From the NCBI GenBank assembly GCA_963580455.1, contig OY756967.1:5850501-5914500 (forward strand): DNA of 64,000 bases, in the 5' to 3' direction. This stretch comes from Euonymus europaeus. Lineage: Eukaryota > Streptophyta > Magnoliopsida > Celastrales > Celastraceae. The notes beneath the pieces were generated by a model, which worked only from the letters and a program-made list of their open reading frames with translations, did not search any database and had not been told where the DNA came from. Every line of letters begins with the position of its first letter. Position 1 is the stretch's first letter. Of this stretch, positions 36,546 through 45,639 are shown piece by piece. The translations under genes were made by a program, and so were the position numbers.

Positions 36546-39500
36546 CAGTATTGTTAAAGGCGAAAGGCTCACAAGCCCTCCTAGGGCCTAGGCGCAAGGT
36601 GCATGTCATGGCAAGGGCCAAAAGTTCTTGGCTCAATATTAAATAAATAAATGAAATATAAAAACAAAATCCGTATAATATAAATTGTAAATAAATACCT
36701 ATACATACTATAATACTACACAGTTTACAATTTCACACACAAGCAATGAAGCACAAATACATAACAAAATCTCATAACTCAAAAGTCACAACTTACAATA
36801 TCTCAATTCCCAAATCATAACACAAGTCGCAAAACAACTATAGTAAATAGTTTTTGTTCTTAAAATCATATAAAACAAAATTCAAGAGTCATAAAATAAA
36901 ATTAAAGAAGAACAATCAATTAATCTTCATTATTCACCACATCCTGATCATCAAAGTCATCACCATCATCAAACTCAACGATATCATCATCACCACCATC
37001 ATTGAAATTCAAATTCAACTCTATAATTTCATCTTCCTCCGAATCTTCCTAAAATCCAAACTCTTTCACTTCATCAATCATCCTCAACGGTTAAGATTCT
37101 TGACTTGTTGAAACTTTTGACTTTCCTTTTGATTTAGCTTTTCCTTCCACTCCCCTCAATGGTCGAGATTCTTGAGAAGTAGAAACTTTTGACTTTCCTT
37201 TTGATTTAAAGCTTCCTTGTTGCCTAGTCTTTCTTCTTTCTCCAGCTTCAAAAGCTTCAGCTACAAGTCCCCAATTCAAGGTGTCATTACCAAACACATA
37301 TTCCTCTTCTACATGTGAAAACTCACCCATTTCTCCAATCAACCACTCATTGCAAATCATCAATATTATTCAAATATATTGGATCAATTGTATCTTTTCG
37401 ATTGCAACGAGCTTTAAGTGCTTGATTATACTTGACAAAGACAAGATCTTGCAATCTTTGATGCTCCAATATATTCTTTTTCTTACTATGAATCTATACA
37501 AGATTTAAAAGAACAAAAGTAAAAAAAATAAGTTAATTTCACTAAGTTAGGTAACTTATGACAGTATCACACTACTTACTTGCTCAACATGCTCCAATTC
37601 CTCTCACAACCGGATGCAGTACATGTCAAACATAGAATTTTGATTGCCAAAGATTTCATATTAAGAGTTGAATTCCCATATGAGCTCCACCACTCGGCTG
37701 TACATTTTATAAAACAAAAAAAAGGAAAAAATGAATTAGGAGTTTGTCACAAGTAAATAAGTAATAGCATAGGAAAAATAAAGTGTCCGAAGATTTGGTG
37801 TTCCTTGTTCTTATGGCCATAGGAATGCCAAACTGACCATCGACATTCCTATAGTTTGATAACTCCTCATCACTCATCAATCATCAATTTCACATCTATG
37901 GACGAAACCAATCTTTCAATGCATTTGAATAGGCCAACAATAATTTCTTCATCATTTTGAATACTATAATCACTATAAAAAAACTGTGGATTTAAGTAAT
38001 GACTCGCCATATGTAGTGGTTGATGAAGTTGGCATTGCCATCTTTCATCAATGATATCATAAATAGCCTTGTACTTCTTCTCAGTACCACTAAAGGCCTT
38101 TGCAATTACTTTCTTAGCTCTATCCATTGCTACATAAATATATCCCATGACCGGTCTCTTCTCACTATCAACTAGTCGAAGAACCCGCACAAGTGGTCCT
38201 ATGACTTTAAGAGTGAAAACAACGTTGTTCCAAAAAGAAGGAAGAAGCACGGTTTCATATGCCTTTTTACCCTTAGTTTCTTTAGCCAATTTACTTGACG
38301 CCCAATTCTCTGATGTGAAAATCTTTCTTAGATTTTGTTTTTGCTTATACACACTCATCAAAGTAAGAAATGAAGTTGCAAAGCAGGTAATTCCATACCT
38401 CACCAATTCTCTACCACCCATGAAATCCCTCATCATATGCAAGGTGCTGGTATGATTGTATATATAACCAACAAGGGCAATGGATCTCACCAATGTCGTC
38501 TTCACCTTTTCTATTTTTTCAATATCCTCCAACATGAGATCTATACAATGCGCAGCAAATGAAGTCCAATACAATTGCTTCCTCTTTTCTATTAGTAACT
38601 CATCGACCAATTTGAAATTGCTTCCATTGTTTGTAATCACTTGGACAATGTTTTTTTTCACCTATATGTGTCACAAATTTATCAAGAAGCTCACATACTC
38701 CCTCACCGGTCTTCATGTATGAAGAAGCATCAATGAACTCCACAAATATAGTGCCTTAAGAACAATTAACCATGAAATTGATAAAAGTTTTTTGCTTCCT
38801 ATCGGTCCATCCATCCGACATACTCTCTCACCGGTCTTTGCTTCTTATCGCCCATTCATTCTTATGATTCTTCATCAATTCATTAGTGTGAGACACCTCC
38901 TTCTCAAGGAGTGGAACTCTAATTTCATGATAGCTTGGAGGCTTCAAATTAGAACCATATCTCCCAATCACCTTAATCATATCCGCAAAATTATCTAATT
39001 TCACCACTTTGAATGTTATCCCTACTTGATAAAATAAATGGGCTATATATTGAATTTTTTGACCTCTCAATTCCTTTTCACGTGCTTTTGCTTCAATTGA
39101 ACTCTTTAATTTGACTTCTGAGTCACGAAAAAAATCCATCGGACCTTTCATCTTTGGTTTATAGGATTTGGCCTTCTTACTAACATTTTCCATACCCCCC
39201 ATCATCAACTTTGAGCCACATCTTTTGCCTTGTTCCTACTGAATTTCTTCTACTTATTCTTCTTTAACATCATCATCTATGGGACCATCATCGAGATCAT
39301 GAAGGGGCACATAAGAGGCTTTCTTTTCAACTTGTTTTTTCTTGACATATGCCCTCAATTTCGCTTTTACATGATCAGGACATTCTTTGCAAGAAATTGT
39401 ATTTCTATTTCCACCAATTTGATGATATTTTGCCTGACTAACTCCTCCTTTGGTAGTTTTTTCACAATACATACATGTCACACTGTTTTTGTTTTTTAAT

Positions 39501-40023
39501 TTGATCATTTGATTTTGAAGATGTTGAGGATGATAATTCTGTTGAGTGTTGGGCATCCATATCTAAATGCATCAAGTTTATAAATTACAAATTATAGCAA
39601 AAAGAAACAACATATACAAATTACAGGAAAAAAACATATTACAAAGCAAAACTAACAACATATACAATAACATAACATTGGATTCACGTATACTCTTACC
39701 TTGGAGAGAAATACAGTGGAGAAATAGAGATGAGAAGAGAAAAAGAAGCTTAGAGCAGAGAGCGGCATAATAGAGGCCAGAGACGAAGAAGGCTCACGTG
39801 GGATTGGATAAGCTACGTTTTTTTTTGTTTTAATTGGTGTACTGGGCTTTGCGGTTTTACTTGGTGTATTGGGCTTTGAGAGTGTATTGGTCCTATTGGA
39901 CTTAGAGCAAAGAGCAGAGGGCAGAGAACAACCCAAAATCTCCTAGTTGAAGCAAGGTGTGGTAGTCCCACCTTGGTCACCTAGCACCAAAGGCGATCGC
40001 TTTTCTTGCCATTGACAACACTG
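36546..40023. mobile_element. hAT element of the BED/DUF659 type, 3.48 kb
   Basis: The left end CAGTATTGTTAAAGGC (36546-36561) matches the complement of the right end, CAGTGTTGTCAATGGC (40023-40008), at 13 of 16 bases. The flanks GTTATATT (36538-36545) and ATAATATT (40024-40031) agree at 6 of 8 positions, as expected for an old 8-bp hAT duplication. A decayed transposase fills the minus strand. Confidence 0.87.
37085..39556 (-). pseudogene. hAT transposase with BED zinc finger and DUF659 domain, decayed
   Basis: N to C: a BED-type zinc finger (39556-39254; VTCMYCEKTTKGGVSQAKYH) with a stop, then a linker (39208-38828; GITFKVVKLDNFADMIK), then the DUF659 part with SDGWTDRKQKTFINFMVN near 38780-38830 followed by a stop and frameshift. 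The catalytic central part is 38661-37870 (VITNNGSNFKLVDELL; HCIDLMLEDIEK; ASHYLNPQFFYS). The dimerisation region is near 37685-37580 (WWSSYGNSTLN; TASGCERNWSML). The C-terminal tail ends at 37085 with a duplicated segment. At least two stops and one shift make it inactive. Confidence 0.88.
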
Positions 40024-40577
40024 ATAATATTGAATTGGTGGTAAAGGAGGGGAAATGGGTAAAAAGTTCTTTAGATTTCAATGATCTTTGTTGCGATCCC
40101 TTCTTTACATACAGTTATTTCTATTTGCTAATGAATAGAATATGGGCTCAGGGAGCAAGATTGGAATTGAATATTGGCTCTACTGTGGAATATGTATTTT
40201 TTAAATGCATCAATTCAATCCCATGTAAATTCCCTAGCCCAATGCCAACAAGTGGATAATGTGATATATTACCCCATGCAAGGCTTTAACCTAAAGATGC
40301 TATATAGATATATTCCTTGGTTTCATACGAGTTTCACACTACTTGTTTTTGCATTTATGCTAACAAAGGATAAGCTTGCATTTCTCCACTCCATAAAGTA
40401 TTTAACGTAATGGCATGTGTTGGATATGTTATTCTCATTTTTTTGCATACAAGTTATTATCTGGTTAAGTGGTTAGGTAGCTCTTTATCAAAAAAAAAGT
40501 GGTTAGGTAGCTAAAGGTTCAAGATAATTGTTCTAGTACTTATGGCTAACCCTAATATTCTAATTTGTGATTGTATG
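40024..40577. other. Short spacer with an unassigned open frame
   Basis: A 74-codon open frame on the plus strand (40035-40259, MVVKEGKWVKSSLDF at its start) has no recognised relatives. I see nothing else. Confidence 0.3.
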
Positions 40578-41268
40578 TAGGGGTGGAATAATGGTTCAAC
40601 AGTTTGGTTTCAAACCAAACCCGAAAAAATCGAAGTATTTCGGTTTGACTATTAACAAAATCGAACCAAACCAATCTAATAACAAAACCGGACCAAAACC
40701 GATATACAATGCACGGTTTGGTTCTGTTTAAACCGAACATGACATTGGTCGTTATGCCTTCAATTATAATTCCAATTTGCAACAACACAAACTACACAAT
40801 TAATCGCTTAATCTACATCTGAATTTTGGGATTTGATAATCTGAATAGTATAATAGTCTCACTCACATTCTCATAAAGTCATAATTTATAGCAAATTACA
40901 AATTAGTCATGCCCATTGATATTGTTGCATTAGCAAATTGTAAATAACAATACAATTCCAAGTTTTCAATTCTAAGTTTTATTCAATTCAAATCATTAAT
41001 CATCACATATATCAAATTCAATTGACTCAAATATAATAATGTATTATGTATATGTTTATAAAAATAATAATATATAAATAAAGAAAGTTTATTACGGTTT
41101 TGTGGTTTAAAATCGAATTTATTAAAAAAAACTCAAACCAAACCGAAAAATTGAAAAACTAAAAATATATAAACCGAACCAAACCCATAAACCGAACCAA
41201 GTTAAAAAATTCGGTTTGATTTTTGGTTCCTTAAACGGGTTGGTTCGGTTTGGTTTTTTTCACCCCTA
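40578..41268. mobile_element. hAT-like MITE, 691 bp, rich in AACCGAACC motifs
   Basis: The ends TAGGGGTG (40578-40585) and CACCCCTA (41261-41268) are inverted repeats extended by imperfect GGAA/TTTT tracts. Subterminal arrays of AAACCGAACCAAACC and its complement fill both arms. The flanks ATTGTATG and ATTGTTTT agree at 6 of 8 bases, consistent with a diverged 8-bp duplication. No coding capacity. Confidence 0.75.
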
Positions 41269-41566
41269 ATTGTTTTGTACTTGTTATAACCACGATGATA
41301 TTAAATATTTGTTCTTGTTTTTTCATAATTCTTTATTTTTACTATTAATCATGTCACTTTAAATCTTATATAAATTGAAGCCTTGTTATGTTTTAGTAGT
41401 TTCATTCATGGTGGCTTCCGCCATTTTTTTGCCAATTTAGTGCTTAACCCTTCAAGGAGACCATGGTATATATCATATATGTCATATAAAATCTTAAAAG
41501 CATAATACTTTTTCTTTGGTTGAGATTTCTAAATATCTTATGACATTTCCATTTTTAGAAGCTTGA

Positions 41567-41735
41567 TCCTTCCTATATTACTTGAAGTTGAATTTACGGC
41601 TGCAACTGCTAAATGTTTTGGAGATATTAATAAATCTCCTGTTCATTTCTTGTGCAATACTCTACTACTCTGCTCTTATTTTTTACTAATTGTCACTAGG
41701 CGATTTGTTCGGGCAGTTCAAGGCGTCAGTGAGGT
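41567..41735 (+). pseudogene. Cyclin A1 exon-pair fragment
   Basis: EFTAATAKCF at about 41586-41615 matches the end of cyclin exon 7 ([11 protein letters not shown] in this window's cyclin). After an intron-like gap, a 34-bp exon (41702-41735) runs from AG to GAG/gt and reads RRFVRAVQGVSE. The true cyclin gene here has a 34-bp exon 8 with the same borders and phase, reading [12 protein letters not shown]. No other cyclin exons lie nearby, and a one-base loss breaks the first part. It lies on the opposite strand from the intact cyclin. Confidence 0.7.
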
Positions 41736-42503
41736 ATTGCCATCTGGGCCATATCTTTCTATTATAGGCAATGCTCTGTTGGATGATTCCTGGCAACTGG
41801 CCACTCAGAACTTCCACATTCTTCGAAATTTTATCAATGTCTCAGGTTGAATCTACTGTTTCAGACTTTCAGTGAACATTAACCATTAATGATGAGAATC
41901 TTGTATGATAGTCTTTTGTCTTGTTTACCAAGTTCTACATATTTAACTTTTTGAATGCAACTACTTAGAATACTTTGTTTCTGCCTTTTAATGTGGGGAC
42001 GTTCACGATGGACCAAAGCTTAGCAGATACTGTTACTTAGCTACTGCGTGTACTAATCCTTGAAAGGAACTCTCTTCCAAGAAATCAAAACATTAGATTT
42101 GGTTTCAGTTTGAGTTAGCTGATGTCTTCTTACGCTAGCATCGGAAGGACTTGCTGGCTTTTGAAGTATGCTTTGCGGTTGAAAGCAAATTGACCGAAAT
42201 TGATGAGTTTTGTGGTTGAAAGGAAATTGACTGGAATTGATTTGAGTAATAAACTTGTGGCCACGACCCTGTCATTAGGTTAGAAAATTTTTATGTGCCC
42301 CAATCTGATAGCCCGAGGTGTAGATATTTTGCAATTTACTGTTAAAAGTTAGAACTTGTGGAGCTCCAATATGTATAAAATATATTACAAGAACATATTA
42401 CATTATTTCCATAAGCAAAATTTACACAGGCATGACATACGATCTCATTAGATACTGCTGGTGCTCTTGAGCTGCTTAGGTATTACACAGAGAGACGCAG
42501 AGA
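41736..42503. other. Spacer and 3' flank of the DPP6-like gene
   Basis: Contains an imperfect direct repeat near 42175-42245 (TTGCGGTTGAAAGCAAATTGAC and TTGTGGTTGAAAGGAAATTGAC) and, close to 42503, the probable 3' UTR of the minus-strand gene. No further gene is recognised. Confidence 0.45.
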
Positions 42504-44630
42504 TCATGCACCACACTGGGCTTTGTTGGAGACCAAGTGTGCAGCCATAGGAACCCGGTTAGGCATTTTATTGAGCCAGTGACAGTCTTCAAAATTACAA
42601 ACTGGTTCATCTTCATTTGGTGGCTCCACATCTATCGGCTTAAAATACAGAGGACTCCAGCTAGGTGTACCATCTTCGTAAGAATTGTAAGTCAATCTAG
42701 TCAAATCTGAACCGTCCAATTTAATGGTAAAGATTTCACCGTAAGGTTGATAATGGTGTGGGTTCGAGATTGGCTCCGCTGATATGCCACCGTAGTCGGA
42801 AGTAAACGCAAGAGTCTTCCCATCCGGACTAAAAGAAGGGTGGTTCGCCCGACCTGCTGACCCGCTTTGGATCAACTTCCTTAATCCGGTCCCATTCGGG
42901 TGGATCAAATACAATTCGAAACTCCCGGAACCCGGACTCTCACGGTCAGATGCGAAAGCAATCAAATCGCCGTCCGGTGACCAAGTACACATCGTGTCTG
43001 TCCAGGGACCTTCTGTTAGGCGAATGAGACCAGCACTTTCTCCCTTCGCAGCATCCATTATATATAGGTTCTTGTGACCCGACCTGCCCGACCTGAAAAC
43101 CACCCATTTGCCATCGGCTGACGGTGAAGGAAATGCATTGTTTTCGCCGTTCGTGGTTAACTTTCTGTAGCTACCATCATCGACGTTAATGGATATTACA
43201 TCGACTTCTGTGCGTTCGCTTGCGAAAGTCGGACCGGTACTCGTGTACACTATTCCTTCACGAATCCGGTCCCAGGCGGTCGAAAAAGCAACTTCTGGAT
43301 AGACCTGGCGCCGGTTAGAACCGTCCCGATTCGAAACATATACCCCCGGAAAATCAACGTAGGCAACACGATCGCCTTTCGGCGAGAAAGAAGGGAAGGA
43401 ACCGACGATTCTGAAGAGAGACAGTTCAGGAACTGGGCTTAGTATGTTCTCCAGAAACAGAGGGCTTTTTCTTCCAAAAGTGTTACCTCGACACTTGTGG
43501 TACCCAACACGAGTTGAGTCAGGCGAGATAAATGGATTGAAGTGGTGAGTTTCTGGCGATACGGATCTGGTCATCTCCTTGAATTCTTTCTTAACAAGGT
43601 CATATAGTTCTATGTGACGAAAATTTGAAGTGGGTCTTCTCGTAGCAACAGCGATGAAGTTCTCGTTACCTGCAGCGGTAGCTGGAGTGAACGCGTGGAC
43701 GCCCGGTGGTGTGACTCGCTCAACAATCACTGACTCAATCTTAATTGGACCGTGACTTGGTAAAATTGCCTTGTATACACTAATCCACTGATCTTCTGCG
43801 CTTCTTTTGTGAAAGTACAGAGTTGAATCATCAACCCAACTCGGCCACCCGCCGTGCTCAACCACCTTGACTCGGTGAGTCCCGTCCCTAGTCAAAAATA
43901 TGTAAATATCAGTACTCAATTCCTCTACTTCACCGTTCCACCCTTTATCACCATACGATGCCACAGCAGTCCATACTCCAGTCGGCGAAACCGCAGGGCT
44001 AAAATCCGCAGTCCCAAGTGGAGTGAGCCGGCTAGTCAACCCGGTACTCAAATCGGTCGAGTACACGGCCGTCCAACTCACTCTTGGCACACCTGGGTCC
44101 TCGTAATTCGACACGTAAATTAGAGAATCTCCGGTCACACTAGGCTTATCTTTCATCGATACTCCAATCTTGAGCTTCTGATCATTAACAGCACCCAACA
44201 AGGGCACTTGGACGCGCGACGGAATCTCAAGCGCCGACCTCGATCTGGTGCTTCCCGGTGAATCGTAGTAAAGGGCGTCGTAGTAGATGTTCGACGATCC
44301 GTTCCTCTCTGTGACGTAGACGAGCTCGAGTGACGGTGGACTTTGTGGGCCCGGGAGTCGAATTCGGGTCTGGTTGGAGATGATAGAGGAGAGAGACGGT
44401 GAATTCGGGAAGTGGCCGTTGAAATTAACGGACTTACCGTCGGTGAGTTGGAGCTCGTTGGTTGGGATCGGCGGTCCCTCAGCCGGAAGGGTAAAGACGT
44501 CAAAGGCGTATTCTCCTCTGCCAAGTGTAGTGAACACGATGCTGTTCCTTGGAGGCTCATGGTCTGCCTCTGCACAGAGTAGAACAAGCAGCAAATGAAG
44601 CAGAGGAAGAAAATTAGTATTTAGCTTCAT
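42504..44630 (-). CDS. Secreted DPP6-N/TolB-like beta-propeller protein
   Basis: A single-exon gene of 708 residues, close to the Arabidopsis At1g21680 family. A signal peptide is clear at residues 1-22 (MKLNTNFLPLLHLLLVLLCA), so the product enters the secretory pathway. The body holds WD40-like (PD40/TolB) blades, seen as SPDSTRVGYHKC, SPKGDRVAYVDF, SADGKWVVFRSGRSG, SPDGDLIAFASDRES and SPDGKTLAFTSDYGG. These resemble the propeller of dipeptidyl peptidase IV/DPP6, but the alpha/beta hydrolase domain and its catalytic serine are absent. The biochemical role is unknown to me. Potential N-glycosylation sites (NQT, NGS) suit a secreted protein. The coding region is more GC-rich than its surroundings. 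Upstream is a CT-rich leader (minus strand) from the GAGAGG microsatellite at 44636-44675. Confidence 0.93.
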   Translation of the reverse strand: MKLNTNFLPLLHLLLVLLCAEADHEPPRNSIVFTTLGRGEYAFDVFTLPAEGPPIPTNELQLTDGKSVNFNGHFPNSPSLSSIISNQTRIRLPGPQSPPSLELVYVTERNGSSNIYYDALYYDSPGSTRSRSALEIPSRVQVPLLGAVNDQKLKIGVSMKDKPSVTGDSLIYVSNYEDPGVPRVSWTAVYSTDLSTGLTSRLTPLGTADFSPAVSPTGVWTAVASYGDKGWNGEVEELSTDIYIFLTRDGTHRVKVVEHGGWPSWVDDSTLYFHKRSAEDQWISVYKAILPSHGPIKIESVIVERVTPPGVHAFTPATAAGNENFIAVATRRPTSNFRHIELYDLVKKEFKEMTRSVSPETHHFNPFISPDSTRVGYHKCRGNTFGRKSPLFLENILSPVPELSLFRIVGSFPSFSPKGDRVAYVDFPGVYVSNRDGSNRRQVYPEVAFSTAWDRIREGIVYTSTGPTFASERTEVDVISINVDDGSYRKLTTNGENNAFPSPSADGKWVVFRSGRSGHKNLYIMDAAKGESAGLIRLTEGPWTDTMCTWSPDGDLIAFASDRESPGSGSFELYLIHPNGTGLRKLIQSGSAGRANHPSFSPDGKTLAFTSDYGGISAEPISNPHHYQPYGEIFTIKLDGSDLTRLTYNSYEDGTPSWSPLYFKPIDVEPPNEDEPVCNFEDCHWLNKMPNRVPMAAHLVSNKAQCGA

Positions 44631-44635
44631 AATTC

Positions 44636-44675
44636 GAGGGAGAGGGAGAGGGAGAGGGTGAGAGTGAGAGTGAGC
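44636..44675. repeat. GAGAGG/GTGAGA microsatellite in the 5' leader
   Basis: A run of GAGGGA and GAGAGT units directly upstream of the DPP6-like ATG. On the transcribed strand this gives the CT-rich leader common in plant genes. Confidence 0.85.
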
Positions 44676-44813
44676 GTGTGCTGTGTAGAGATAAGGTTCG
44701 TGAAAGATTTTAGAAGCAGAAAGGTTACGTAAGAGATGACATGGTGAAAGGATTGGTGGATCCCACTATATGAAGATGATCAACATATGGCGAAGCTTTG
44801 AGCATGTAAACGG

Positions 44814-45206
44814 TGGTGGGCGGGCCTGCTGTAAATTTTTTTCACAAAGCTCAGCTGTGGGGGTCTTTTGATTTATTAAATAATTTTCTTTTATTTTTAA
44901 AAAGTTATTTATGTGTTTTGATCGGGATTACGAGTCCAACGATATATTATTTTTGAAAAATAAAAATCAAATAGATCGTAAAAAAGTTAGGATAATTTTG
45001 AACCGTTAAATATAAACTCGAAACACTCTATCTCAATTTTCACTGTCCATTTGATTTTTGTTTGACATAAAAAATATACTATTGGACTCGTAATCTCGAT
45101 CAGAACACACGTATAATTTTTAAAAAATAAAAAAATTATTTAATGAATGAAAAGGCCCTCACAGCTGGGCCCGCTGTAAAAAATTTACAGCAGGCCCCGC
45201 CCACCC
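44814..45206. mobile_element. Mutator-type MITE, 393 bp, with perfect 9-bp target duplication
   Basis: The left end TGGTGGGCGGGCCTGCTGTA is the inverse of the right end (TACAGCAGGCCCCGCCCACCC). The inverted arms run on for most of the element, so it can fold into one long hairpin. The flanks carry identical TGTAAACGG copies at 44805-44813 and 45207-45215. A 9-bp duplication points to Mutator-type mobilisation. It sits about 180 bp upstream of the DPP6-like start and could affect that promoter. Confidence 0.9.
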
Positions 45207-45224
45207 TGTAAACGGATGGTCAAA

Positions 45225-45620
45225 AAAAATTTGGGCATTTTTTATGGTCATTAAAATTTAAAAATTGGATCGTACATTTATCTTATAAAATACAATTTTT
45301 AAAATAATAAAATCAGCAAAATATATTTTTAAATATTATTATATTAACAAAACATATTTTTCAATACAAAATTATTATCCAAACCAATCACCTTATCATC
45401 CTTCATACTATTTCTATCAAATTTACACCAAAATCAAGACTGAATGTCATATTTATTATAAAAAATTAAGTCACATTATCATCCACGTCATTAAAATATA
45501 TATTTCAATATAGACACATAAATAAAACATATATTTCAATATAATCACATAATAAAAAAACACAAATTTCTACACTATTTATTAATCCAGTAAATATCCA
45601 CAATTATGGTGCTCTTGCTA
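45225..45620. repeat. Dispersed AT-rich repeat, copy 2
   Basis: Homologous to 19592-19957, sharing ACAAAATTATTATCC and repeated AAAACATAT.TTTCAATA blocks. More diverged and more AT-rich than copy 1. Its right end abuts the third hAT element. Confidence 0.55.
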
Positions 45621-45639
45621 ATGTGGGCTCAATTGGGAG

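Noticed and set aside
43854..44598. Plus-strand and shifted minus-strand frames over the DPP6-like gene
   Set aside because: They overlap the 708-codon frame that has a signal peptide and recognisable repeats, and are shadows of its GC-rich coding sequence.
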